A stretch of DNA of 64,000 bases from Pseudomonas sp. RIT-PI-AD (GTDB lineage: Bacteria > Pseudomonadota > Gammaproteobacteria > Pseudomonadales > Pseudomonadaceae): positions 124,001 through 188,000 of the forward strand of contig NZ_JANZKU010000001.1 in NCBI RefSeq assembly GCF_025642785.1, written 5' to 3'. How positions within the stretch are numbered: position 1 is the stretch's first letter; each line of letters starts with the position of its first letter. The position numbers and the translations under genes are program-made. This document shows positions 46,050 to 58,914 of this stretch, one piece after another. The notes beneath the pieces were generated by a model, which saw only the letters and a program-made list of their open reading frames with translations, was not told the DNA's origin and searched no databases.

Positions 46050-46106
46050 GGGGACTCCGGGTGATGAGGGGAGAGCGCGGCGGGGTGTCGCCGTCCCGTG
46101 CGAACC

Positions 46107-47456
46107 TTACAGGAAGACGAACTTGGCGACGAAGATCGCGCAGAGCACGTAGAGGCTCGGCGAGATGTCGGCGAACTTGCCGGTACAGGCCTTCATCGCC
46201 ACGTAGGTGATGAAGCCCAGCGCGATCCCGTCGGCCACCGAAAAGGTCAGCGGCATCATGATCACCGTGACGATCGCCGGAATGCTCTCGGTGTGGTCCA
46301 CCCAGTCCAGGTGCGCCAGGCCGCCCATCATCAGCATCGCCACGTAGATCAGCGCGCCGGCGGTGGCGTAGGCGGGGATCATCCCGGCCAACGGGGCGAA
46401 GAACATCGCCAGGACGAACAGCGCGGCCACGGTCACCGCGGTCAGCCCGGTGCGCCCGCCGACGGCCACCCCGGCCGCGCTCTCCACGTAGCTGGTGACC
46501 GGTGGAACACCCAGCAGGCCGCCGACTACGCTGGAGGCGCTGTCCGCTTTCATCGCCCGCGAGAGGTTCTCGATCCGCCCGTCCTCGCCCACCAGGTTGG
46601 CACGTTGCGCCACGCCCATCAGCGTGCCCGCGGTATCGAACATGTGCACGAAGAGGAACGCCAGGATCACGCTGATCATGCTCACGTCGAAGGCACCGGC
46701 CACATCCATCGCCAGGAAGGTCGGCGCCAGGCTCGGCGGCAGGGCGAACACCCCGGCGAAGTGGACCAGCCCCAGGCCCCAGCCGATCAGCGTGACGGCG
46801 AGGATGCTGATCAGGATGCCGCCGAACACCCGGTGGTATTCGAGCACGGCGATTGCCAGGAAGCACAACGCCGCCAGCAGAGGGCCGGCGGCGGTGAGAT
46901 CGCCCAAGCGCACCAGGGTGGCCGGGCTGGCGACCACGATGCCGGCTGTCTTCAGGCCGATCAGCCCGAGGAACAACCCGACCCCGGCCCCCATGGCGTA
47001 GCGCAGGCTGGGCGGGATGCTGTTGAGCAGCCATTCGCGGATGCGCGAGAAGGTCAGCAGCATGAACAGCAGGCCGGAGAGGAACACCGCGCCCAGGGCG
47101 ACCTGCCAGCTGTAGCCCAGGGTACCGACGACGCTGTAGGTGAAGAAGGCGTTGAGCCCCATGCCCGGCGCGAGCCCCACCGGCCAGTTGGCGTACAGCC
47201 CCATCAGCAGGCAGCCGAGGGCCGCCGCCAGGCAGGTGGCGACGAAGGCGGCGCCGTGATCCATGCCGGCGTCGGCCATGATGTTGGGATTGACGAAGAT
47301 GATGTACGCCATGGTGATGAAGGTGGTCAGGCCGGCGGTCAGCTCGGTCTTCGCCGTGGTGCCGTGGACGCTCAGCTTGAACAGGCGCTCGAGCAGGCCG
47401 CGCGTGGGCGTCGGGGCGGGCTGCGCCGACGCTCGTTCTTCTCGGGTACTGTCCAC
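46107..47456 (-). CDS. AzgA-family guanine/hypoxanthine permease
   Basis: 449 aa, 12-14 helices; NCS2 superfamily, AzgA branch (PbuG, GhxP). Starts at GTG 47456 with AAGAGGAAA upstream. Markers include 'TELTAGLTTFITMAYIIFVNP', 'GLAPGMGLNAFFTY' and 'GTLMGVAQRANL'. Likely takes up guanine, hypoxanthine or adenine. Divergent from the GntR gene, with palindromes at both ends of the gap. Confidence 0.9.
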   Translation of the reverse strand: MDSTREERASAQPAPTPTRGLLERLFKLSVHGTTAKTELTAGLTTFITMAYIIFVNPNIMADAGMDHGAAFVATCLAAALGCLLMGLYANWPVGLAPGMGLNAFFTYSVVGTLGYSWQVALGAVFLSGLLFMLLTFSRIREWLLNSIPPSLRYAMGAGVGLFLGLIGLKTAGIVVASPATLVRLGDLTAAGPLLAALCFLAIAVLEYHRVFGGILISILAVTLIGWGLGLVHFAGVFALPPSLAPTFLAMDVAGAFDVSMISVILAFLFVHMFDTAGTLMGVAQRANLVGEDGRIENLSRAMKADSASSVVGGLLGVPPVTSYVESAAGVAVGGRTGLTAVTVAALFVLAMFFAPLAGMIPAYATAGALIYVAMLMMGGLAHLDWVDHTESIPAIVTVIMMPLTFSVADGIALGFITYVAMKACTGKFADISPSLYVLCAIFVAKFVFL

Positions 47457-47471
47457 GATGGATGTTTCCTC

Positions 47472-47479
47472 TTCTTATT
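47472..47479 (-). promoter_or_regulatory. AANAANAA motif before the AzgA-type start
   Basis: AATAAGAA on the mRNA strand, immediately 5' of the AGAGGAAA ribosome site. Candidate Hfq/Crc target. Confidence 0.45.
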
Positions 47480-47542
47480 GGCGTCGGGGGGGTGGCATCG
47501 GAAGCCATGGCCTGACCTTGGGGTCAGGATCGTGCGCAATGG

Positions 47543-47570
47543 ATTATGCTTTTGTATACAAATAAATCAA
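47543..47570 (-). promoter_or_regulatory. AzgA-type permease promoter with palindrome copy 5
   Basis: Minus strand TTGATT (47565-47570), 16-base spacer, CATAAT (47543-47548). The perfect palindrome TTGTATACAA (47552-47561) sits inside the spacer. Confidence 0.65.
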
Positions 47571-47722
47571 ATACTGTTTCTGGTCCTGTGGCCGGGCTTC
47601 GTGCCGCCGGCCGCCGCCGGGCCATCCAGCCCTGTGGTCCTGTAAGCGCGCCGCCAGGCGGAAGGTTGGGCGCCGGCCCTAGGGGCGGACGGGCGTCCGC
47701 CTGCGGGTCGGCGTTCCCCCGC

Positions 47723-47733
47723 TTGTGTACAAT
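47723..47733 (+). promoter_or_regulatory. Palindrome copy 6 upstream of the GntR gene
   Basis: TTGTGTACAA at 47723-47732; its right half forms TACAAT (47728-47733), a possible -10 box, which would allow self-repression. A -35 box is not clear. Confidence 0.5.
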
Positions 47734-47823
47734 GCCGGCTTTCTCCACGCCGGCCGGGCGTTCCTTCGCCAGCGGCCTGAGCTATAAGAGGCGTGGAATG
47801 GATCGAACTGGAAAACGGGAACG

Positions 47824-48591
47824 ATGAGCCAACAGTTGCCCCTCAAGAAGCAGCCGCGCGCCGGCAAGAGCACGCGCAGCGGGACGCAGGACGACGTGGT
47901 CTATGCGCACATCTTCGATGCGATCCTGGAGCAGCGCCTGGCGCCCGGCACCAAGCTGAGCGAGGAGGCCTTGGGCGAGATCTTCGGCGTCAGCCGTACC
48001 ATCATCCGGCGGGCCCTGTCGCGGCTCGGCCACGAGGGCGTGGTGCTGCTGCGGCCCAATCGCGGCGCCGTGGTGGCCAGCCCGAGCGTCGACGAGGCGC
48101 GGCAAATCTTCTACGCGCGGCGCTTGGTGGAGCGGGCGATCACCGAGCTGGCGGTGGAGCACGCGACGGCCGAGCAACTGGCCGACCTGCGCCAGATGGT
48201 GAGCGAGGAGCAGGCATGCTTTTCCCGCGGCGACCGTGGCGCCGGCATTCGCCTGTCCGGCGAATTCCACCTGAAGCTCGCCGAGGCGGCGCGCAACGCG
48301 CCGCTGATCGGCTTCCAGCGCAGCCTGGTGTCGCAGACCTCGTTGATCATCGCCCAATACGAAAGCGGTGGGCGCTCCCATTGTTCCTACGACGAACACA
48401 ACCGCCTGATCGACGCCATCGAGTCGCGTGACGCGGCCCTGGCGGTGAGCCTGATGATGCACCACATGGACCACATCGACGGCAAGCTGAACCTCGACGA
48501 AGAGGGCGCCTCCGACGACCTCCATGCCGTGTTCTCCCACCTGCTGCAAGGCAAGAAGAAGGGCGGCCGCGCGGGTATCGAACCCGCCTGA
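47824..48591 (+). CDS. GntR-family (FCD domain) transcriptional regulator
   Basis: 255 aa. N-terminal winged helix-turn-helix ('LSEEALGEIFGVSRTIIRRALSRLGHEGVVLLRPNRGAVV') and C-terminal helical FCD ligand domain with conserved 'SGEFHLKLAEAARN' and 'DEHNRLIDAIESRD..AV.LMMHHMDHI', which supply the metal/ligand-binding histidines. FadR/VanR-type GntR proteins bind short TNGTNNNACNA palindromes, which the six local sites match. Likely the local purine/urate repressor; the effector is not known. Confidence 0.88.
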   Translation: MSQQLPLKKQPRAGKSTRSGTQDDVVYAHIFDAILEQRLAPGTKLSEEALGEIFGVSRTIIRRALSRLGHEGVVLLRPNRGAVVASPSVDEARQIFYARRLVERAITELAVEHATAEQLADLRQMVSEEQACFSRGDRGAGIRLSGEFHLKLAEAARNAPLIGFQRSLVSQTSLIIAQYESGGRSHCSYDEHNRLIDAIESRDAALAVSLMMHHMDHIDGKLNLDEEGASDDLHAVFSHLLQGKKKGGRAGIEPA

Positions 48592-48810
48592 GTCCCCTCG
48601 GCCCGCTCGGCGGCGCTCCGTTTATCGCGTCGCTGCCGGTCTGGACGCCTCCAGGTTCCCCGCCGACTAAGCTGATCACCGAACGCGGGCTTTACAGCGT
48701 CCGGGTTCCTCGTCGCGTTGCAGCCGTTTCGACCGGTAAGACCATGGTCGAATGGTTGCGCGTGGCCGTCATGGCTACAAATGAACCCACGCGAAATCTG
48801 CGTTTCCTAC

Positions 48811-48818
48811 AAGAACAA
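48811..48818 (+). promoter_or_regulatory. AANAANAA motif in the acsA leader
   Basis: AAGAACAA, 32 bases before the acsA ATG. Candidate Hfq/Crc target; acetate use is typically catabolite-repressed in Pseudomonas. Confidence 0.35.
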
Positions 48819-48849
48819 TTCAGTACAACGACTCAGCCGAGGTAATCCC

Positions 48850-50805
<1,956 letters not shown>

Positions 50806-50819
50806 TCCGCGCCGACCGA

Positions 50820-50850
50820 CCCGCCTCCGTTCCCCGGAGGCGGGTTTTTT
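50820..50850 (+). terminator. Intrinsic terminator of acsA
   Basis: CCCGCCTCCG, TTCCC loop, CGGAGGCGGG, then six T residues; 14 bases after the stop. Confidence 0.93.
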
Positions 50851-50859
50851 CATGCCCGT

Positions 50860-51177
50860 TCAGTCCCAGGCTTCGATCAGCACCACCTCGACCTGCGTCG
50901 ACCCGGAGGCCGGGCGTACCTCCAGGGTCACCTCGCGTGCGCCTTCGATGAACCGGCCGGGTTCCACCTCCTGGAACGCCTGTGCGTGCAGCTACGTTTC
51001 CATGGGATCCAGCACCTGTGCCGGTGACGCCTGGGCGCCATAGCCGAGGGTTACCACAGCCGGCTTCGGGCCATCCGCCGCGCTATGGCGATAGCGCGCA
51101 CTCGTCCCTTCAGTCGGGAGGGTTCGAAGCGGGTCGGGTGTCAGCAGCCAATGCTCCAGCGAGTCTCCGCCATATCT
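50860..51177 (-). pseudogene. Decayed C-terminal gene remnant with in-frame TAG
   Basis: Read on the minus strand, a frame ending at TGA 50860-50862 encodes 'EVEPGRFIEGAREVTLEV', 'RPASGSTQVEVVLIEAWD' and an upstream stretch including 'GPKPAVVTLGYGAQASPAQVLDPMET'. It is broken by a TAG at 50992-50994 (one base from CAG) and has no start codon, ending upstream at another stop near 51178. The last 44 codons have strongly GC-biased third positions, as in true genes here. Beta-strand-like C-terminus; parent family not recognised. Confidence 0.45.
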
Positions 51178-51839
51178 TCATCCAGCAGAGAAGCTATACC
51201 GTCCGAGGCCTACCAGCCTCAGCAGGGCCGAAACAGGGCCGCTTTTCATCGGATGGCTTCCATCAAAGATCATGCTGGCCGGTCTCCGCTCATTCGAAAG
51301 AATGATCTGGACATTGCTTGTGGGCGCGGGAGCACAAAACCGACATGTCGGGTCGGTGCGCCGGAAAGCGATAAAGCCTGCTCATGTGAGGGTTCCACAC
51401 AGACGAATATCGGGATTGGGCGTATGCCCAAAGCGAGGTGAAAAGGTAACGTTCACCCCGAAAACGCCCCGTTTTCGTTTCTTTCCGAGGGTTTTCAACG
51501 GGTCATGAAAAAATGAATCTTGTTTTAACCTATTGTTTCCAAATATAAAGAGAATTACCGGCGCAGATATTGCTTTATTCCAGGGTTGCGCTGCGTGTCT
51601 TATCGGTCATATTTTGCCTGGCCTGTCAATATGCCTGGGCTGTCGTCCAGAGTCTTTTGTAATTACTTGTCGCATTGAGGAAATATCGGCTTTCGGGCTG
51701 TCGCTAGAATGCGGACACTCAGCCGCAGCCCGGCTGCGCGCGCGATAGGCGCGGCAGTCGATACTCCCTACAATTCAGCGCGGCGGGCCTCGATCCTCGT
51801 CTGCCATCGAATTCAAAGCCAATCGAACGGAGTCACAAG
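51178..51839. other. Gene-poor, partly AT-rich region upstream of aotJ
   Basis: No credible gene. From about 51480 to 51690 base composition drops well below the GC-rich norm (runs such as AAATATAAAGAGAATTA), then recovers. The ArgR site and likely aotJ promoter are at its right end. Confidence 0.6.
51668..51688 (+). promoter_or_regulatory. ArgR half-site before aotJ
   Basis: TGTCGC-N8-AA-N5 matches the P. aeruginosa ArgR half-site pattern. A second TGTCGC (51699-51704) lies 31 bases downstream and abuts TAGAAT (51705-51710), a possible -10 box, though its AA is replaced by GG. Confidence 0.55.
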
Positions 51840-52619
51840 ATGAAGAAGATCCTGCTTCTAGGCGCCCTGGCGCTGTCGGTGCTGTCGCCGCTGACCATGG
51901 CCGAGGACGCCAAGCCGCTGCGCATCGGCATCGAAGCCGCCTATCCACCGTTCGCCTACAAGACGGCCGATGGCCAGATCGCCGGGTTCGACTACGACAT
52001 CGGCAATGCGCTGTGCGCCGAGATGAAGGTCGAGTGCAAATGGATCGAGCAGGAGTTCGATGGCCTGATCCCCGCGCTGAAAGTACGCAAGTTCGACGCC
52101 ATCCTGTCCTCCATGTCCATCACCGACGAGCGCAAGAAATCCGTCGACTTCACCGGCAAGTACTATTCCACGCCGGCCAAGCTGGCGATGAAGGCCGGCA
52201 CCGAGATGAAAGACCCGCAGACCGACCTGAAAGGCAAGAAGATCGGCGTCCAGCGTTCGTCCATCTATGACCGTTATGCCACCGAGGTCTTCGTGCCGTC
52301 TGGCGCCGAAGTGGTGCGCTACAGCTCGCAGAACGAAGTCTTCCTGGACCTGGCCTCGGGTCGCCTCGACGCCACCCTGGCCGATTCGGTGAACATCGAC
52401 GACGGCTTCCTCAAGACCGATGCCGGCAAGGGCTTCGCCTTCGTCGGGCCGGACTTCACCGACGAGAAATATTTCGGCGAAGGCCAGGGCATCGCGGTGC
52501 GCAAGGGCGACAAGGCACTGGCGGACAAGATCAGCGCGGCGATCCTCGCCATCCGCGCCAACGGCAAGTACAAGGAAGTCCAGGACAAGTACTTCCAGTT
52601 CGACGTTTACGGCAAGTAA
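51840..52619 (+). CDS. aotJ: Arginine/ornithine periplasmic binding protein
   Basis: 259 aa with signal peptide cleaved after TMAE. Solute-binding protein family 3: 'LRIGIEAAYPPFAYK', 'GFDYDIGNALCAEMKVECKW', 'FDGLIPALKVRKFDAILSSMSIT' and the Arg-contact segment 'SIYDRYATEVF'. Binds arginine and ornithine for the AotQMP ABC importer. GGAG precedes the ATG. Confidence 0.95.
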   Translation: MKKILLLGALALSVLSPLTMAEDAKPLRIGIEAAYPPFAYKTADGQIAGFDYDIGNALCAEMKVECKWIEQEFDGLIPALKVRKFDAILSSMSITDERKKSVDFTGKYYSTPAKLAMKAGTEMKDPQTDLKGKKIGVQRSSIYDRYATEVFVPSGAEVVRYSSQNEVFLDLASGRLDATLADSVNIDDGFLKTDAGKGFAFVGPDFTDEKYFGEGQGIAVRKGDKALADKISAAILAIRANGKYKEVQDKYFQFDVYGK

Positions 52620-52681
52620 GCGTCCGGCATTCGAGCAGCAGTTCCCGCTCCGGCCCCGCCGGGGCGGGCGAGGGTGAGGCG

Positions 52682-52696
52682 GGCCCGATGCGGGCC
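52682..52696 (+). promoter_or_regulatory. Hairpin between aotJ and aotQ
   Basis: GGCCCG-ATG-CGGGCC in the 166-base gap, preceded by a smaller GCCCC/GGGGC hairpin (52653-52665). Such stems often protect the binding-protein mRNA, giving more AotJ than permease. Confidence 0.45.
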
Positions 52697-52785
52697 GTCA
52701 CCGTGTTTCCCGCCAGGACTCATGAGCGCCGCGCTGCCTTGGGCTTTCCGTCCCTCAAACACCTCATTTCCGAGGACTCGACATC

Positions 52786-53475
52786 ATGCTGAACGGTTAC
52801 GGCGCGACCATCGTCGAGGGGGCCTGGCTCACCCTGACGCTGGCGCTTTCTTCCATGGCGGTCGCCATCCTGCTGGGCCTGATCGGCGCCGCGTTCAGGC
52901 TGTCGCCGCTGCGCTGGCTGGCGCTGCTCGGCGAGACCTATGCCACGGTGGTCCGCGGCATTCCCGACCTGGTGCTGATCCTGCTGATCTTCTATGGCGG
53001 CCAGGACTTGGTGAACCGGGTGATGCCGTTGTTCGGCTACGACGATTACATCGACCTCAACCCGTTCGCTTCCGGCGTCTTCACCCTGGGCTTCATTTTC
53101 GGCGCCTACCTCTCGGAAACCTTCCGTGGCGCCTTCATGGCGATCCCGCGCGGGCAGGGCGAGGCGGGCGCCGCCTACGGCATGAGCGGCATGCAGGTGT
53201 TCTTCCGCATCCTCGTGCCGCAGATGATCCGCCTGGCGATCCCCGGCTTCACCAATAACTGGCTGGTGCTGACCAAGGCCACCGCGTTGATTTCGGTGGT
53301 CGGCCTGCAGGACATGATGTTCAAGGCGAAGAACGCCGCCGATGCCACCCGTGAACCCTTCACCTTCTTTCTGGCGGTCGCCGGGCTTTACCTGGTGTTG
53401 ACCAGCGTGTCGCTGCTGGCCTTGCGTTACCTGGAAAAACGCTATTCCGCCGGTATCAAGACGGCGGAACTATGA
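52786..53475 (+). CDS. aotQ: Arginine/ornithine ABC transporter permease
   Basis: 229 aa, five helices, HisMQ-type permease with the EAA loop 'GAFMAIPRGQGEAGAAYGMSGMQVFFRILVPQMIR'. Pairs with AotM. Same length as I recall for P. aeruginosa AotQ. Confidence 0.94.
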   Translation: MLNGYGATIVEGAWLTLTLALSSMAVAILLGLIGAAFRLSPLRWLALLGETYATVVRGIPDLVLILLIFYGGQDLVNRVMPLFGYDDYIDLNPFASGVFTLGFIFGAYLSETFRGAFMAIPRGQGEAGAAYGMSGMQVFFRILVPQMIRLAIPGFTNNWLVLTKATALISVVGLQDMMFKAKNAADATREPFTFFLAVAGLYLVLTSVSLLALRYLEKRYSAGIKTAEL

Positions 53476-53491
53476 GCCGGGGAGCCGACCT

Positions 53492-54190
53492 ATGATTTTC
53501 GATTACACCGTCATCTGGGGCAGCCTGCCGCTGTACTTCGGCGGCGTCCTGGTGACCCTCAAGCTGCTGGCGATCTCCCTCGCGTGCGGGCTGTTGGTCG
53601 CCGTCCCGCTGGCGTTGATGCGCGTCTCGCGGCAGCCCCTGGTCAATCTTCCGGCCTGGCTGTACACCTACGTGATCCGCGGTACGCCGATGCTGGTGCA
53701 GCTGTTCCTGATCTACTACGGCTTGGCGCAATTCGCCGTGGTGCGCGAGAGCGCGCTCTGGCCCTACCTGTCGAACGCCACGTTCTGCGCCTGCCTGGCT
53801 TTCGCCGTGAACACCAGCGCCTACACCGCGGAAATCCTCGCCGGCAGCCTGAAGGCCACGCCCCACGGCGAGATCGAAGCGGCCAAGGCCATGGGCATGT
53901 CGCGCGGCAAGCTGTACCGGCGCATCCTGTTGCCTTCGGCCCTGCGCCGGGCACTGCCGCAGTACAGCAACGAAGTCATCATGATGCTGCACACCACCAG
54001 CCTGGCGTCCATCGTCACCCTGGTGGACATCACCGGTGCCGCGCGCACGGTCAACTCCCAGTACTACCTGCCGTTCGAGGCGTTCATCACCGCGGGTGCG
54101 TTCTACCTGTGCCTGACCTTCGTGCTGGTGCGCCTGTTCAAGCATGCCGAGCGCCGTTGGCTGGCCTATCTCGCGCCGCGCAAGGCCTGA
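53492..54190 (+). CDS. aotM: Arginine/ornithine ABC transporter permease
   Basis: 232 aa, five helices, HisMQ-type; EAA loop 'GSLKATPHGEIEAAKAMGMSRGKLYRRILLPSALRRALPQ'. Starts 16 bases after aotQ. Confidence 0.94.
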   Translation: MIFDYTVIWGSLPLYFGGVLVTLKLLAISLACGLLVAVPLALMRVSRQPLVNLPAWLYTYVIRGTPMLVQLFLIYYGLAQFAVVRESALWPYLSNATFCACLAFAVNTSAYTAEILAGSLKATPHGEIEAAKAMGMSRGKLYRRILLPSALRRALPQYSNEVIMMLHTTSLASIVTLVDITGAARTVNSQYYLPFEAFITAGAFYLCLTFVLVRLFKHAERRWLAYLAPRKA

Positions 54191-54203
54191 GGGAGCGAGC
54201 CCC

Positions 54204-55316
54204 ATGCAACGCATCGACCGCGACCTGCCCTGGACCTGCCCCGGCACCCGACGCCAGCTCAGCCTGTTCCGCTTCGGCAGCGGCCCGCGCAAGGCCTATA
54301 TCCAGGCTTCGCTGCATGCCGACGAGTTGCCGGGCATGCGCGTGGCGGTGGAGCTGAAGCGGCGCCTGCGCGAGCTGGAAAGCCAGGGTCGCCTGCGCGG
54401 CGTGGTGGAACTGGCGCCGGTGGCCAACCCGATCGGCCTGGGCCAGGTGTTGCAGGGTGTGCACCAGGGGCGTTTCGAGCAGGGCAGCGGGAAGAACTTC
54501 AATCGCGATTTCTTCAACCTGGCCGATGCCGTCGTACCACTGGTCGGTGACCGCCTGGGCACGGATACGGCGGCCAACGTGGCGCTGATCCGCGAGGCCA
54601 TGCGCGCCGTGCTGCACGCCTTGCCCCCAGCGACCTCCGAGCTGCAGGGCCTGCAGCGCCTGTTGCTCGAGCACGCCTGCGACGCCGATGTGGTGCTCGA
54701 CCTGCACTGCGATTTCGACGCCGTGACGCATCTGTATGCGCTTCCCCAGCAATGGCCGCAGTGGCGCTCCCTGACCGCGCGCCTGGAGGCTGGCGCGGTG
54801 CTGCTGACCGAGGATTCCGGTGGCTATTCGTTCGACGAGGCCTGTTCCATGCCCTGGTTGAACCTGTCCCGGCGTTTCGCCGAGGCGGCGATCCCCCTGG
54901 CCTGCCTGGCGGCGACCCTCGAACTGGGCGGCATGGCCGATACCGGGCCGGCGCAGGCCGAGGCGAGCGCCGAAAGCATCCTGGCGTTTCTCGCCGAGCA
55001 GGGTCTGCTCGATGGCGAATGGCCGAGGGTGCCCGAGGTCTGCTGCGAAGCGACGCCCTTCGAAGGGGTGGAGCTCGTCTATCCGCCCCATGCCGGTGTG
55101 GTGAGTTTTCTCCGCCCGGTGGGCGCCCGGGTCGCGGTCGGCGAGCCGCTGCTGGAAGTGATCGACCCGCTGGACGACCGTCATACTCTGGTTCGCGCCT
55201 CGGTGGACGGCGTGCTGTACGTACGCGAGCGCACGCGTTTCGCTCAACCCGGCCGCTGGCTGGCCAAGGTGGCCGGCCGACATCCCATTCGTCACGGACG
55301 CCTGCTGAGCGACTGA
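54204..55316 (+). CDS. AstE/aspartoacylase-family zinc hydrolase
   Basis: 370 aa from ATG 54204 with GGAG upstream. M14-type deacylase: zinc ligands H38 and E41 in 'SLHADELPG' and H168 in 'LDLHCDFDA'. C-terminal domain ('[29 protein letters not shown]') is a beta-barrel hatch seen in this family. Lies inside the aot operon between permease and ATPase, as in P. aeruginosa. Probably removes an acyl group from an imported arginine or ornithine derivative; substrate unproven. Confidence 0.88.
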   Translation: MQRIDRDLPWTCPGTRRQLSLFRFGSGPRKAYIQASLHADELPGMRVAVELKRRLRELESQGRLRGVVELAPVANPIGLGQVLQGVHQGRFEQGSGKNFNRDFFNLADAVVPLVGDRLGTDTAANVALIREAMRAVLHALPPATSELQGLQRLLLEHACDADVVLDLHCDFDAVTHLYALPQQWPQWRSLTARLEAGAVLLTEDSGGYSFDEACSMPWLNLSRRFAEAAIPLACLAATLELGGMADTGPAQAEASAESILAFLAEQGLLDGEWPRVPEVCCEATPFEGVELVYPPHAGVVSFLRPVGARVAVGEPLLEVIDPLDDRHTLVRASVDGVLYVRERTRFAQPGRWLAKVAGRHPIRHGRLLSD

Positions 55317-55344
55317 TTTCTCCGCTTTCTTGAGAGCCCATACC

Positions 55345-56109
<765 letters not shown>

Positions 56110-56138
56110 GTGCCGAATCTACGGCTAGAATGCCAGCC

Positions 56139-57125
56139 ATGACCGCGCCCGCCCAACGAATCGGCTTCCTGCTGTGGCCCGCTACCCGGGCCGTGACCCT
56201 GGCCCTGGCCGAGGAAGCCCTGCGCGTCGCCCGGCGTTTGCATGCCGACGCCTGCTACGAATTGACCTTCCTGCATGCCGAGCCCCTCGCCGACGGCGCC
56301 TGGGGGTTGCCCGGGGAAGCCTGGAACGGTCGCCTGGAGGGCTTGCAACGGATCTTCCTGGTCGCCGACGAACCGGTCACCGCGGTCGCTCAGCCCCTGG
56401 CGGGCGTGCTCAAGCAACTGGTGCGCGGGGGCTGCGTGATCGGCGCCCTGTCCGCCGGGGTCTACCCCCTGGCCCAGCTCGGCCTGCTCGACGGCTATCG
56501 CGCCGCGGTGCACTGGCGCTGGCAGGACGACTTCACCGAGCGCTACCCGAAGGTGATCGCCACCAGCCACCTGTTCGACTGGGATCGCGATCGGCTCAGC
56601 GCCTGTGGCGGGCTGGCGGTGCTCGACCTGTTGCTGGCGTTGCTGGCCCGCGACCACGGCGCGGAGTTGGCCGGCGCGGTCAGCGAGGAGCTGGTGGTGG
56701 AGCGCATCCGCGAAGGCGGCGAACGCCAGCGCATCCCCTTGCAGAATCGCCTCGGTTCCAGCCATCCGAAGCTGACCCAGGCCGTGCTGCTGATGGAAGC
56801 GAACATCGAGGAGCCCCTGACCACCGACGAGATCGCCCAGCACGTCTGCGTTTCCCGACGCCAGTTGGAGCGCATCTTCAAGCAATACCTCAATCGCGTG
56901 CCGAGCCAGTATTACCTGGAACTGCGCCTGAACAAGGCGCGGCAAATGCTGATGCAGACCAGCAAGTCGATCATCCAGATCGGGCTGTCCTGCGGGTTTT
57001 CGTCGGGGCCGCACTTTTCCAGCGCCTACCGCAATTTCTTCGGCGTCACTCCGCGCGAGGATCGCAACCAGCGGCGCGGTGGCAGCGCCTTCGAGGGCGG
57101 TTCCTCGGTGGTGGAGCGCGGCTGA
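56139..57125 (+). CDS. argR: Arginine-responsive regulator ArgR (AraC family)
   Basis: 328 aa. N-terminal class-I-amidotransferase-like domain ('ALSAGVYPLAQLGLLDGYRAAVHW') and C-terminal AraC/XylS DNA-binding domain ('TTDEIAQHVCVSRRQLERIFKQYL', 'IIQIGLSCGFSSGPHFSSAYRNFFGVTPRE'). Pseudomonas ArgR is of this class, not the E. coli ArgR fold. Activates aot and aru genes in the presence of arginine. A second in-frame ATG lies 9 bases upstream; start choice follows the P. aeruginosa protein as remembered. Confidence 0.95.
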   Translation: MTAPAQRIGFLLWPATRAVTLALAEEALRVARRLHADACYELTFLHAEPLADGAWGLPGEAWNGRLEGLQRIFLVADEPVTAVAQPLAGVLKQLVRGGCVIGALSAGVYPLAQLGLLDGYRAAVHWRWQDDFTERYPKVIATSHLFDWDRDRLSACGGLAVLDLLLALLARDHGAELAGAVSEELVVERIREGGERQRIPLQNRLGSSHPKLTQAVLLMEANIEEPLTTDEIAQHVCVSRRQLERIFKQYLNRVPSQYYLELRLNKARQMLMQTSKSIIQIGLSCGFSSGPHFSSAYRNFFGVTPREDRNQRRGGSAFEGGSSVVERG

Positions 57126-57430
57126 AGCCTCGCCCGGCGTTCACTCGGTAGGCCGAGATATATCGGTCGGATCGTCCCGTCTTAGGCCCTGCCTGGCGGC
57201 AGTGCGCCAGCTCGGTCGCTCGGTCCCGGTTCGCTCGGTTTTTCGCATCACGCGCAACCGGCTGTGCCTTCAAGGCTGCGAATATTTTCGCGCGTCGAAG
57301 CGGTACCCGGACTCCACCCGCAGCCTTAGACAGGGCTTCTTTGGGTCTTTGTAAGAAAGCCGATACTTCCCCGTGATTAGTGTGGAGAAAATTTGCCAGG
57401 CTTGCGCCGAAACCATGCCGGAGCGTTTAG

Positions 57431-58801
<1,371 letters not shown>

Positions 58802-58804
58802 GTC

Positions 58805-58863
58805 GTCGGCGCGCCGCGCCGACCCTATCCCCGTTCATGCGTGAACCGGCGCGAGCCGGTTTT
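58805..58863 (+). repeat. Two hairpins between aruC and aruF
   Basis: GTCGGCGC-GCC-GCGCCGAC (58805-58823) and AACCGGC-GCGA-GCCGGTT followed by TT (58844-58863). The second resembles a weak terminator or attenuator. Confidence 0.6.
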
Positions 58864-58914
58864 CTCCGGACAGCCCACGGGCGGCCCGGAGCTTTTCTTG
58901 AAAGGAGTGGCACC

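Larger units (their letters stand above)
47457..47823. other. Non-coding divergent region AzgA-type permease / GntR
   Basis: A 367-base gap; no convincing gene. It carries palindrome copies 5 and 6 and the two promoters. Confidence 0.7.

Noticed and set aside
48592-48849. Possible sigma-54 promoter of acsA (TGGCCG...GGCT)
   Set aside because: GG-to-GC spacing is 8, not 10 bases.
51085-51748. Short plus-strand frames before aotJ
   Set aside because: Atypical codon use, no ribosome sites, and they overlap the regulatory region and the minus-strand remnant.
57126-57354. Small frames after argR
   Set aside because: Arg/Ser-rich, no ribosome site, in a region with inverted repeats.
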